This document shows, piece by piece, positions 1 to 6,597 of a stretch of 64,000 bases of DNA (the stretch's first letter is position 1; each line of letters begins with the position of its first letter). The DNA comes from Streptosporangium sp. NBC_01495 (lineage in GTDB: Bacteria; Actinomycetota; Actinomycetes; Streptosporangiales; Streptosporangiaceae). The translations under genes and the position numbers were made by a program. Under the pieces are notes generated by a model, which was not told where the DNA came from, did not search any database, and saw nothing but the letters and a program-made list of their open reading frames with translations. The DNA lies in NCBI RefSeq assembly GCF_036250735.1, contig NZ_CP109430.1, positions 1,612,001-1,676,000 of the forward strand, read 5' to 3'.

Positions 1-1004
1 CGCTCGGCTTTCGTGAAGCTGTTGAAGTATTTGAAAAGGTTCTTCACCTTCGAGGAGCCCTTGCCCGGCACCCGGCGCAGCGTCTCGGTGAACGAGCGGG
101 ACCCCGTGGCGTGCAGAACGTCGCGGCCCTGCCGGGACAGCTCACCCAGCAGGGACAGCGCGATGACGCTCTTGCCACTTCCCGGGCCACCACTGACGAT
201 GACGACCTCTTTCGAGTCCGCCCTGCGCGCCCTGTCGACAGAATTCAGCACGATCTCGTACGCCAGCCGCTGCTCGTCGAGCAGCACGAACTGCTCGCGG
301 TCCCTGATCTCCGCGGCGGCAAGTTTGAGGAGTTGTTTGGAGGGGCGGACGGCACTGGTGAGCAACTGGTCGGCCGCGCCGGCGCCCGACTCGGAGGCGA
401 ACCGCTCGCGGAGATAGTCGAGGAAGGCTCCGCGACGGCTCTTGGTGAACATGCGGCTCTGCTCGCTCAGCACCTCCCCGTAGAGGTCCTCGACGTCGAG
501 GTCGGCCGCGTTGTGCAGGTAGGCCACGCCCCTGACCGCTTCGCTTCGGCCCTCCACGGCGCCGACGAAGTCGGTGATGTAGTCGCAGTAGTTCTGGACC
601 TGGAGGATCGGGTGCAGGCGAGGACCGGCCACACCTTTGACGAGCACGAGGTTGGGGTCGTCCTCGAACAGTTCGGCCTGGCTCCACTGCTTCAGCTCCA
701 CCACCACGTACGCGTCACCGCCCGTGTGGCGGTCGACCCCGGCGAGGACCACGTCGGCGCGCTTGCTGGTCAGCGGGAGCTGGTACTCGACCAGCATCTC
801 GACGGCGCCGAGCCCGGCGTCGACCAGATCGCGCGCCAGGACGGGAAGGCTCCGGTCCCAGGACCTGCGCTCGGCGTCGGAGGGGTTGACGCGCACGGTC
901 CTTCGGAGGTGCTCGGCGATGACTTCGCTCAACCGCCGTTCGGGAACCGAACCATCGGTCGCCAGCATGGCCAGACTTTCGGCGGAATGCCGAAATGCCG
1001 TCAC
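1..1004 (-). CDS. DUF2075-like nuclease-helicase protein (3' end beyond window)
   Basis: The open frame starts at a GTG at 1004 and runs off the window, so only about 334 N-terminal residues are visible. Residues 84-105 read RADVVL then AYVVVELKQW, with D84 and E103-L-K105, the pattern of a PD-(D/E)XK nuclease-like fold. A Walker A motif GGPGSGKS follows at about 272-279, preceded by EVVIVS, and then a stretch typical of the DUF2075/Schlafen-type P-loop domain (GRDVLHATGSRSFTETL). Such proteins are predicted nucleic-acid-dependent ATPases, often found in defence islands. The N-terminal nuclease reading is inference from the motif. A MazG-like gene lies 126 bp upstream on the same strand. Start is uncertain because no strong ribosome site is seen. 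Confidence 0.75.
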   Translation of the reverse strand, partial: MTAFRHSAESLAMLATDGSVPERRLSEVIAEHLRRTVRVNPSDAERRSWDRSLPVLARDLVDAGLGAVEMLVEYQLPLTSKRADVVLAGVDRHTGGDAYVVVELKQWSQAELFEDDPNLVLVKGVAGPRLHPILQVQNYCDYITDFVGAVEGRSEAVRGVAYLHNAADLDVEDLYGEVLSEQSRMFTKSRRGAFLDYLRERFASESGAGAADQLLTSAVRPSKQLLKLAAAEIRDREQFVLLDEQRLAYEIVLNSVDRARRADSKEVVIVSGGPGSGKSVIALSLLGELSRQGRDVLHATGSRSFTETLRRVPGKGSSKVKNLFKYFNSFTKAE

Positions 1005-1130
1005 GGACCTACCCCCAGGCAGCACGAGAGACTCGTGCGGTATGGGGGCGTATCCGTGCTCAGACGATGAGCGGAAGCCCGTCGGGCCGCATCACTATGC
1101 CAGGCACATTACAGCGATCATCCGACAAAA

Positions 1131-1487
1131 TCAGGCGAGCGGCGGGGCCTTCCTGGCCGACCCCCGGTAGGTCTCCACGTCATAGCGTCTGTCGCTTTGA
1201 TCGAGCTTGGCATGGGCGGCTTCGACGAGGTCGACGTTCAGCACATCGGCGAGCCGGGTCAGATAGATCATGACGTCGGCGAGTTCGGAGCGCAGGCGCC
1301 CGGCGGCCTCCGGGTCCTCCATAGCCCGCGCGGACTCCTCGGGAGTGAGCCACTGCAGCTCCGCGAGGAGTTCCCCGACCTCTCCTGCCAGGGCCATGGC
1401 CAGGTTCTTCGGGGTGTGGAACCGCTCCCACTCCCTGTCGTGCGCGAACCGACGCAACCTGTCGGCCAGTTCCTCAAGCTCCGTCAT
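1131..1487 (-). CDS. MazG-like nucleotide pyrophosphohydrolase
   Basis: A 118-residue all-alpha NTP pyrophosphohydrolase. Family members hydrolyse (d)NTPs, including damaged or non-canonical ones, to monophosphate and pyrophosphate. The metal-binding pattern is visible: EVGELLAELQW near residues 36-46 and ELADVMIYLTRLAD near 68-81, the EExxE and ExxD motifs of the MazG/dCTPase (DCTPP1-like) group. Length matches single-domain members. It is transcribed away from the TROVE-vWA gene at 1765 and toward the DUF2075-like gene. Its substrate cannot be told from sequence. Cytosolic, with no signal or membrane segment. Confidence 0.85.
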   Translation of the reverse strand: MTELEELADRLRRFAHDREWERFHTPKNLAMALAGEVGELLAELQWLTPEESARAMEDPEAAGRLRSELADVMIYLTRLADVLNVDLVEAAHAKLDQSDRRYDVETYRGSARKAPPLA

Positions 1488-1576
1488 GGAAGCACGCTAC
1501 AAGCCGTGGGAAATCACAAGGGCGCGGCGCCGCCAGTACCTGTTGCTGTCCCTCAGCCCGATACCACGCGGCGGAA

Positions 1577-1721
1577 GGCGAAATTTCTGTCTCGCCCTAC
1601 TGCGCCTGCGTGCACATCCAGTGGGTGATGGAGGGGACTCACCCCCTGCGATGGCAGGAAATAAGGAAGAAGAAGGCGATATATCGGTGCTAGCCTTCCG
1701 GAGCCGGCCGCGGGACTCCGG
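1577..1721 (+). other. Hairpin-rich intergenic segment upstream of the TROVE gene (possible Y-RNA-like RNA)
   Basis: Between the divergent genes at 1487 and 1765, consecutive perfect inverted repeats can be drawn: GGCGA 1577-1581/TCGCC 1592-1596; GGGTGA 1623-1628/TCACCC 1639-1644; CCTGC 1645-1649/GCAGG 1654-1658 around a 4-nt loop; GAAGGC 1672-1677/GCCTTC 1693-1698; CCGGAG 1698-1703/CTCCGG 1716-1721. Bacterial Ro60 homologues bind Y RNAs that are usually encoded next to the protein gene, so this is a natural place for one. No tRNA-like module was recognised and transcription is unproven. It may simply be a structured leader. Confidence 0.35.
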
Positions 1722-1764
1722 TGCGACTTCCGGGACCCGCCTTTGAAGCGATGATTCGCAGCTC

Positions 1765-3249
1765 GTGCCCCCATTCCCCGGCCGGCCTCGTACATCACCC
1801 ACCCCGGAGGCGGCGATCGAAGCTCACATCGAGACCGGTGCGGATCTGATCGCCGCCGACGACGTCCTGCTGTTCGTGAACGCGGCGATCACCTCCACCG
1901 GCCAGCGTGAGTTCCACTCCGGCGCGGACGAGCAGAGCCTCTCGCTGGACTTCCTGCATCGCTACCTGCTGGGCAACTATCGCGACCTGTACGCGGCCAC
2001 CCTCGCCCTGGACGTCAACGACCACAACGCCGCACTGATCGCCAGAAACCTGCTGGTCACGACGGGGGAGGCGGACCCGGGGCAGCGTCGGGCCGAGGGG
2101 CGCCTGATCGCCCGGAGGCTCGCCCTGCTGCCACCGCCCCGGGTGTACAGGCTGTTTCGCGAGCTGCGCCGCGCCAAGGTCAACAACCGGCGCACCAGGG
2201 CGATCATGCGTGACTGGCTGGCCGCCCGTCCCGACCTCGCGTTCGACGCGGTGAAGTACCGCGGCGCGGTCAAGGACGTCGTCCGCCATGCCCACCTGAG
2301 GCCGGGCGGGGAGCTGGGGCCGTTCCTGTTCACCCCGCACCGGCCGACCGCCTACACCACACCGATCCTGGAGACCTGGCGGCGGGCCCACTACGAGCAG
2401 GCCGCGCTGTACAAGCTGCCCTACACGGTGGCGGAGGGGTTCGCGGCGAAGCACCGCATCGCACGCGCCGCCTTCCTGGAGCGCATCGCGCCCCGGCTCA
2501 CCCGGCTGGAGCGGCTGCGTCTGCAGGAGTCGGCGCGCGGCCTGGGCGCCGACGCGGTGCGGGCCGACCTCACCACGATGCCGCTGACCCGGCTGGCGTC
2601 GTACGTGCTCGGCCTCCCGACGGCCGATCGCGCGCACCGCCGCGCCGAGCTGACGGCGGCGCTGCGCGCGGCCGCCCGCCGGACCGCGGGCGATCAGGCC
2701 GGGCGCTGGGGCGCGGTGGTCGCCGTCCTCGACGACAGCTTCTCCGCGTACGGTTCGGGGCACAAGCGCCGCCGTCCGCTCGCCGTCGCGCTCGCCTGCC
2801 ATTTCCTGCTGGAGGCGCTGGCCTCCGAGTACACGCCGCTGTGGCTGTCGGGCCGCTCGGACGCGCTGCTCGTCCATCCGTACGGGGCGACACCGCTCGG
2901 CGAGCACATCCTCGACGGCCTCGAACGCCGACCCGGGCGCCTCGTCATCGTCTCCGACGGATGGGACAACTCACCGCCGGGGCTCGCGGGAGAGGTGCTG
3001 CGGATCTGGCGCACCCGGCTCGACCTGGACCACACCTGCGGCATCGTGCACCTCAACCCGGTGTACGACGCCGCCGACTTCGACGTACGGCGGCTGGCGC
3101 CCACCGTCCCGACCGCCGGGATTCGCGACGCCGAGAACCTGGTCGCCCTGGTGGAGCTGGCCCAGTTCGCGGAGGGGCGCACCGGGATCTTCGAGCTGCG
3201 CGCCCATCTGGCGCGCCGCGTCGAGGTATTCCTACGGGAGGACGCATGA
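1765..3249 (+). CDS. TROVE (Ro60-like) and von Willebrand A domain protein
   Basis: A 494-residue cytosolic protein. The N-terminal two thirds are alpha-helical and carry a TROVE-like signature (KYRGAVKDVVRHAHLRP near 170). The C-terminal third is a vWA domain with an intact MIDAS start, VLDDSFSAYGS (DxSxS), and the downstream IVSDGWDNSPPG strand and turn. Ro60/Rsr proteins form a HEAT-repeat ring plus vWA that binds misfolded or Y RNAs. This protein is shorter and divergent, so the assignment is by pattern. GTG start chosen as the earliest in-frame codon; the ribosome site is weak. The stop overlaps the next start by 4 bp (ATGA), indicating coupled translation with the ARPP-like gene. Confidence 0.65.
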   Translation: MPPFPGRPRTSPTPEAAIEAHIETGADLIAADDVLLFVNAAITSTGQREFHSGADEQSLSLDFLHRYLLGNYRDLYAATLALDVNDHNAALIARNLLVTTGEADPGQRRAEGRLIARRLALLPPPRVYRLFRELRRAKVNNRRTRAIMRDWLAARPDLAFDAVKYRGAVKDVVRHAHLRPGGELGPFLFTPHRPTAYTTPILETWRRAHYEQAALYKLPYTVAEGFAAKHRIARAAFLERIAPRLTRLERLRLQESARGLGADAVRADLTTMPLTRLASYVLGLPTADRAHRRAELTAALRAAARRTAGDQAGRWGAVVAVLDDSFSAYGSGHKRRRPLAVALACHFLLEALASEYTPLWLSGRSDALLVHPYGATPLGEHILDGLERRPGRLVIVSDGWDNSPPGLAGEVLRIWRTRLDLDHTCGIVHLNPVYDAADFDVRRLAPTVPTAGIRDAENLVALVELAQFAEGRTGIFELRAHLARRVEVFLREDA

Positions 3250-4400
3250 CGGATCTCGCCCTCACCGGGCTCTCCAGCCGCCCCGGGCAGGCATGGGGTG
3301 GCGTACGGCTCGTCCCGCTGGTCCGCGAGAGGCCGATCGAGGACCTGCGGCTCGACGCCCGGCTCTACGACGCGGAGTTCGGCGTCGTGCAGGTGGACTC
3401 GCGGACCGCGTACTTCTCCTACATTCCGCACGGGTTCGTGGCGAACTGGACGCGCGACGGCACCCCCGCGGCGGCGTACGGAACCCAGCTCCGGGGGCCC
3501 CAGGAGCGTGATCGCACGCCCGACCGGATGTCGCTGCGGTTCCACCGTCGGATGGCTCGCCGAACCGACAGGAACCGGCTGCGCTTCCTGCCCCTGCACC
3601 TGGCGCTCGAAGGTTATCTGGCGCTGCACTTCGGCGGGCCGGAGATCGCGTGGGAGGAATGGTCGCACCGTGCGATCAGCCGCGGGCTCTCGCCTCGCGT
3701 CGAGGAGGCGTACACGGGCGCCGTGGTCAGCGGTCTGGAGGACGCCCTCCGCGTCTTCGAGATCCACCGCGGCCAGTGCGGCGTTCTCGTCTACGTCGCG
3801 GACGCGCTCGCCGCCGTGTTCGTGGTGCCGCACCCCGATGACTACCGTGCCCTGCACACCACTCTCGTACACGACCTGTACGGCGAGTTGATCTACCACT
3901 ACGCGATGTTCGGCGGGCCGGTGCCCGACTTCCGGGCCCGCATCGCGAACGAGACGGTGCGGTCGCTCGCCGATCTGCGCGCGCAGGCCCGCAGGCAGCA
4001 GGACGAGTGGGCGGCCTTCCACGACCAGGTCATGGCGGGCGGGCTGCTGGGCACGGACTACACCTATCAGCGCGTCTACGAGATGGGCGGGTATCGCCTG
4101 TCCCGCTTCCTGCCGCCCTTCGAACGGCAGCGTGAGAACCACATCGGCGAGCTCATCACCGACAGCGCCGGGCAGCTCGCGTACCTCAAGACGTTCCGCC
4201 TGTCGGAGAACCAGGTCCGGCGCGGTCACCTGCTGACCAGGCTCGCCGCCGGCAACTGGAACGTGGCCGACACCGCCGTCATGCTCGGCGTGACCGAGCC
4301 CGAGCTCGGCCTGCGCATCGAGGCCGCGGGCTTCGGCCATCTCCTTCGCCAGGACGTTCTCGACCACTACCGCGCCCAGGCCCGCCGCGATCGTCGTTGA
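3246..4400 (+). CDS. ARPP-2-like protein with C-terminal helix-turn-helix-like segment
   Basis: A 384-residue protein coupled by ATGA overlap to the TROVE-vWA gene. The N-terminus (VPLVRE then RPIEDLRLDARLYD, then FSYIPHGFVANWTRDG) resembles, from memory, the ARPP-2 family, named for association with ADP-ribosylglycohydrolase and phosphatase genes in predicted RNA-repair clusters. That name is a recollection, not a search result. The middle (residues 90-290) is helical with no recognised catalytic motif. Near the C-terminus NVADTAVMLGVTEPEL followed by LRIEAAGFGHLL resembles a Fis/NtrC-type helix-turn-helix. No signal peptide or membrane segment. The strict pairing implies a shared function, perhaps as a partner or effector of the Ro-like protein. 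Confidence 0.6.
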   Translation: MTDLALTGLSSRPGQAWGGVRLVPLVRERPIEDLRLDARLYDAEFGVVQVDSRTAYFSYIPHGFVANWTRDGTPAAAYGTQLRGPQERDRTPDRMSLRFHRRMARRTDRNRLRFLPLHLALEGYLALHFGGPEIAWEEWSHRAISRGLSPRVEEAYTGAVVSGLEDALRVFEIHRGQCGVLVYVADALAAVFVVPHPDDYRALHTTLVHDLYGELIYHYAMFGGPVPDFRARIANETVRSLADLRAQARRQQDEWAAFHDQVMAGGLLGTDYTYQRVYEMGGYRLSRFLPPFERQRENHIGELITDSAGQLAYLKTFRLSENQVRRGHLLTRLAAGNWNVADTAVMLGVTEPELGLRIEAAGFGHLLRQDVLDHYRAQARRDRR

Positions 4401-4443
4401 CCACACCGGATGAACCGTCTTGGGTTTCGCGGAGCCCTTCCGT

Positions 4444-5103
4444 TCAGGCCGTGCGGGCCAGGGCGATGGCCGTGCCGTCGATCAGGGCTCGGAGGCCGTG
4501 TTCGAAGGCGTCCTCGCCGAACGAGCCGCCACTCTCGCGGAACGCCGTGATCAGGGTGGCCTCCATGCCCCCGTCGAGCTGTCCGGCCAGTGCCGCGAGC
4601 CGGTCCGGCGGTGTGCCCGGGTGTTCCCGGCGCTCGCTCTGCTCCTGGAGGACGCACCCGTTGACGTAGCGGGTGAGGGACGTGATCGTGCGCAGTGCCA
4701 GGACCGGGGTGAAGCCGTGGCCGATCATGGCGGTCAGCTCCTCGTCGAACATCCTGATCGTCGCCGGGCCGAGGCTCGCGGCGTTGGCGACGAGGCGGGC
4801 GCCGTCGCGGTGGGCGAGCAGGGAGTCGCGGTAGGCGCGGGCCCGGCGGGTGAGCCAGTCCTGCCAGGGCTCGCCGTCGCGGGGCGGTCCCATTCCGGCG
4901 GACAGGACGATCGCGTCGGCCATCCCGTCGAGCAACTCCTGCTTGTCGCGCAGGTGCCAGTACAGGGCGGGCGACTGGACGCCCAGCTCCGAGGCGAGCC
5001 TGCGCACCGTCAGCCCGTCCAGGCCGACCTCGTCGAGCAGCCGCAGCGCCGTGTCGATCACCGTCTGCCGGGTCAGGCCGGCCCCCCGTTTGTTCTCGCC
5101 CAT
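4444..5103 (-). CDS. TetR/AcrR-family transcriptional regulator (TetR_C type)
   Basis: A 219-residue repressor. Residues 10-55 hold the TetR helix-turn-helix (IDTALRLLDEVGLDGLTVRR, LASELGVQSPALYWHLRDK). The ligand domain carries the layout of the tetracycline-repressor-like class (LLAHRDGARLV, LTRYVNGCVLQE). It is divergent from the DUF998 membrane gene, and two near-identical palindromes lie between them, the first only 9 bp upstream of this start codon. Autorepression and control of the neighbour are therefore likely. The ligand is unknown. Confidence 0.9.
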   Translation of the reverse strand: MGENKRGAGLTRQTVIDTALRLLDEVGLDGLTVRRLASELGVQSPALYWHLRDKQELLDGMADAIVLSAGMGPPRDGEPWQDWLTRRARAYRDSLLAHRDGARLVANAASLGPATIRMFDEELTAMIGHGFTPVLALRTITSLTRYVNGCVLQEQSERREHPGTPPDRLAALAGQLDGGMEATLITAFRESGGSFGEDAFEHGLRALIDGTAIALARTA

Positions 5104-5112
5104 CGGTTGACA

Positions 5113-5129
5113 CCTTAGCAGTGCTAAGG
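5113..5129. promoter_or_regulatory. TetR operator 1
   Basis: Perfect palindrome CCTTAGCAGTGCTAAGG centred on 5121, ending 9 bp from the TetR start codon. It shares TTAGC-N3-GCTAA with the second site 36 bp away. Confidence 0.75.
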
Positions 5130-5149
5130 AAGCATGGCGGCGACACGCA

Positions 5150-5164
5150 CTTAGCGCTGCTAAG
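5150..5164. promoter_or_regulatory. TetR operator 2
   Basis: Palindrome CTTAGCGCTGCTAAG centred on 5157, with the same arms as operator 1. The centre-to-centre distance of 36 bp suggests two dimers covering both divergent promoters. Confidence 0.72.
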
Positions 5165-5225
5165 GAACGCTCGCGCGTCGGACATCCCGGGCACCTCGGG
5201 GATGGCGGTCACGGAGGGGAGAGCC

Positions 5226-5957
5226 ATGTCCACCATGCGGGAACGGCGGCTGACCAGGGCCATGCTGACCTGCGGTGCCGTAGCCGGACCGCTGTTCGTC
5301 CTCGTGGTCGTGATCCAGGACTACACGCGCGCGGACTTCGACCCCCGGCGGCAGCCGCTCAGCCTGCTGAGCCTGGGCGACCTGGGGTGGATCCAGATCG
5401 CCAACTTCGTCGTCACCGGGCTGCTGAACATAGCGTTCGCGGCCGGGTTGTGGCGGGCGCTGCGTCCGGGCCGCGGCGGGACCTGGGGCCCGCTACTGAT
5501 CGGCGCGTACGGGATCGGCCTGGTCGGCGCCGGTGTCTTCCGCTTCGAACCGGCGTGGGGCTACCCGCCCGGCGCGCCGCCGGGTCTTCCCGGCGATCCC
5601 GGCCTGAGCTACGTCCTGCACGGCGCCGCCTTCGGCGTGGTGTTCGTCTCGCTGGTCGCGGCGTGCTTCGTCTTCACCCGCCATTTCGCCGTACGGGGAG
5701 AACGCGGATGGGCGTTCTACTGCGCGGTCACGGGCGTGGCGCTTCCCGCCCTCTACCTGCTGGCGGGGCTGCTGTCGGACGGCGGCGAGGACCCCCGGCC
5801 CCTGAGCCTGCTCCTCCGCGCCATGGCACTCCTGGGCTGGGGGTGGGCCTCGGTGCTCGCGGTACGGGTACGCGGATCCCACACGCCGGTGGCCGGTCGT
5901 GGCGGGGGAGGGCGGAAAAGATCGCTCAGCCGGTTGTGGCGCGGAGGATCTTCATGA
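5226..5957 (+). CDS. DUF998 family membrane protein
   Basis: A 243-residue integral membrane protein with about six hydrophobic segments, starting with CGAVAGPLFVLVVVIQDYTR, typical of DUF998 proteins of unknown function. Conserved features include the YTR..FD..R.PLS motif after the first helix and a loop with FRFEPAWGYPPGAP. The start at 5226 is chosen because GGAGGGGA lies 4-5 bp before it; an upstream in-frame GTG at 5121 would overlap the operator. It is the likely target of the divergent TetR regulator. The 3' end overlaps the convergent PfpI gene by 32 bp, and the last 20 residues are basic and low in hydrophobicity. Confidence 0.8.
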   Translation: MSTMRERRLTRAMLTCGAVAGPLFVLVVVIQDYTRADFDPRRQPLSLLSLGDLGWIQIANFVVTGLLNIAFAAGLWRALRPGRGGTWGPLLIGAYGIGLVGAGVFRFEPAWGYPPGAPPGLPGDPGLSYVLHGAAFGVVFVSLVAACFVFTRHFAVRGERGWAFYCAVTGVALPALYLLAGLLSDGGEDPRPLSLLLRAMALLGWGWASVLAVRVRGSHTPVAGRGGGGRKRSLSRLWRGGSS

Positions 5958-6483
5958 ACTCGCGCATCCACGCCGGGTGGTCCGGCCAGGCCCGCCCGGT
6001 CACGAGGTTCTGGTCGACGTGGGCCTCGCTGTCGATCCAGGTCCCGCCCGCCTGCTCGACGTCCGGGGCGCAGGCCGGGTAGGCGCTGCTCTCCCGTCCT
6101 TTCAGCACCCCCGCCGCGGCCAGCACGATCGGCCCGTGGCACAGCGCCGCGATCGGCTTGCCGCTCTCGGCGAAGTGCCTGACGATCTCCAGGCACCGGC
6201 GGTCGTTGCGGATGTACTCCGGCGCCCGGCCTCCCGGCAGCACCAGTGCCGCGTACCGCTCCGGATCGACGTCGGAGAACGCGATGTCCGACCCCCAGGT
6301 GTGCCCCGGCTTCTCGGTGTAGGTGTCGAACCCCTCGACGAAGTCGTGGACCACGAACTGGAGCTTCTTTACGCTCGGGGCGGCGATGTCCACCTCGTAC
6401 CCCTCCTCCAGCAGCCGCTGGTAGGGGTACATCACCTCCAGGTCCTCCGCCGCGTCACCTGTGACGATCAGCACCTTCGCCAT
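5926..6483 (-). CDS. DJ-1/PfpI family protein
   Basis: A 185-residue single-domain DJ-1/PfpI protein of the class I glutamine amidotransferase fold. The nucleophile elbow AALCHGP holds the conserved cysteine, and LVLPGGRAPEYIR supplies the upstream loop. Family members act as cysteine proteases, glyoxalases or deglycases, and which applies here is unknown. Start at 6483 (MAKVLIVTG) is preferred over an ATG 60 bp upstream because GGAGGT lies 7 bp before it. Cytosolic. It converges on, and overlaps, the DUF998 gene. Confidence 0.88.
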   Translation of the reverse strand: MAKVLIVTGDAAEDLEVMYPYQRLLEEGYEVDIAAPSVKKLQFVVHDFVEGFDTYTEKPGHTWGSDIAFSDVDPERYAALVLPGGRAPEYIRNDRRCLEIVRHFAESGKPIAALCHGPIVLAAAGVLKGRESSAYPACAPDVEQAGGTWIDSEAHVDQNLVTGRAWPDHPAWMREFMKILRATTG

Positions 6484-6597
6484 CGCGCAACACCTCCGTG
6501 GTCCGTGTCCTTCGATCCTTATCACGCGTACGGATGAGGTCAACGGCAGGGATTTCCATGAACCGGTAAAACAGGGCCCCGCGTGGTCGATCGTCGC

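Noticed and set aside
1795..4406. Long minus-strand frames opposite the TROVE and ARPP-like genes
   Set aside because: Their composition (Arg/Gly/Pro-rich, no motifs) is that of GC-rich shadow frames; the plus-strand frames carry domain motifs and the ATGA overlap.
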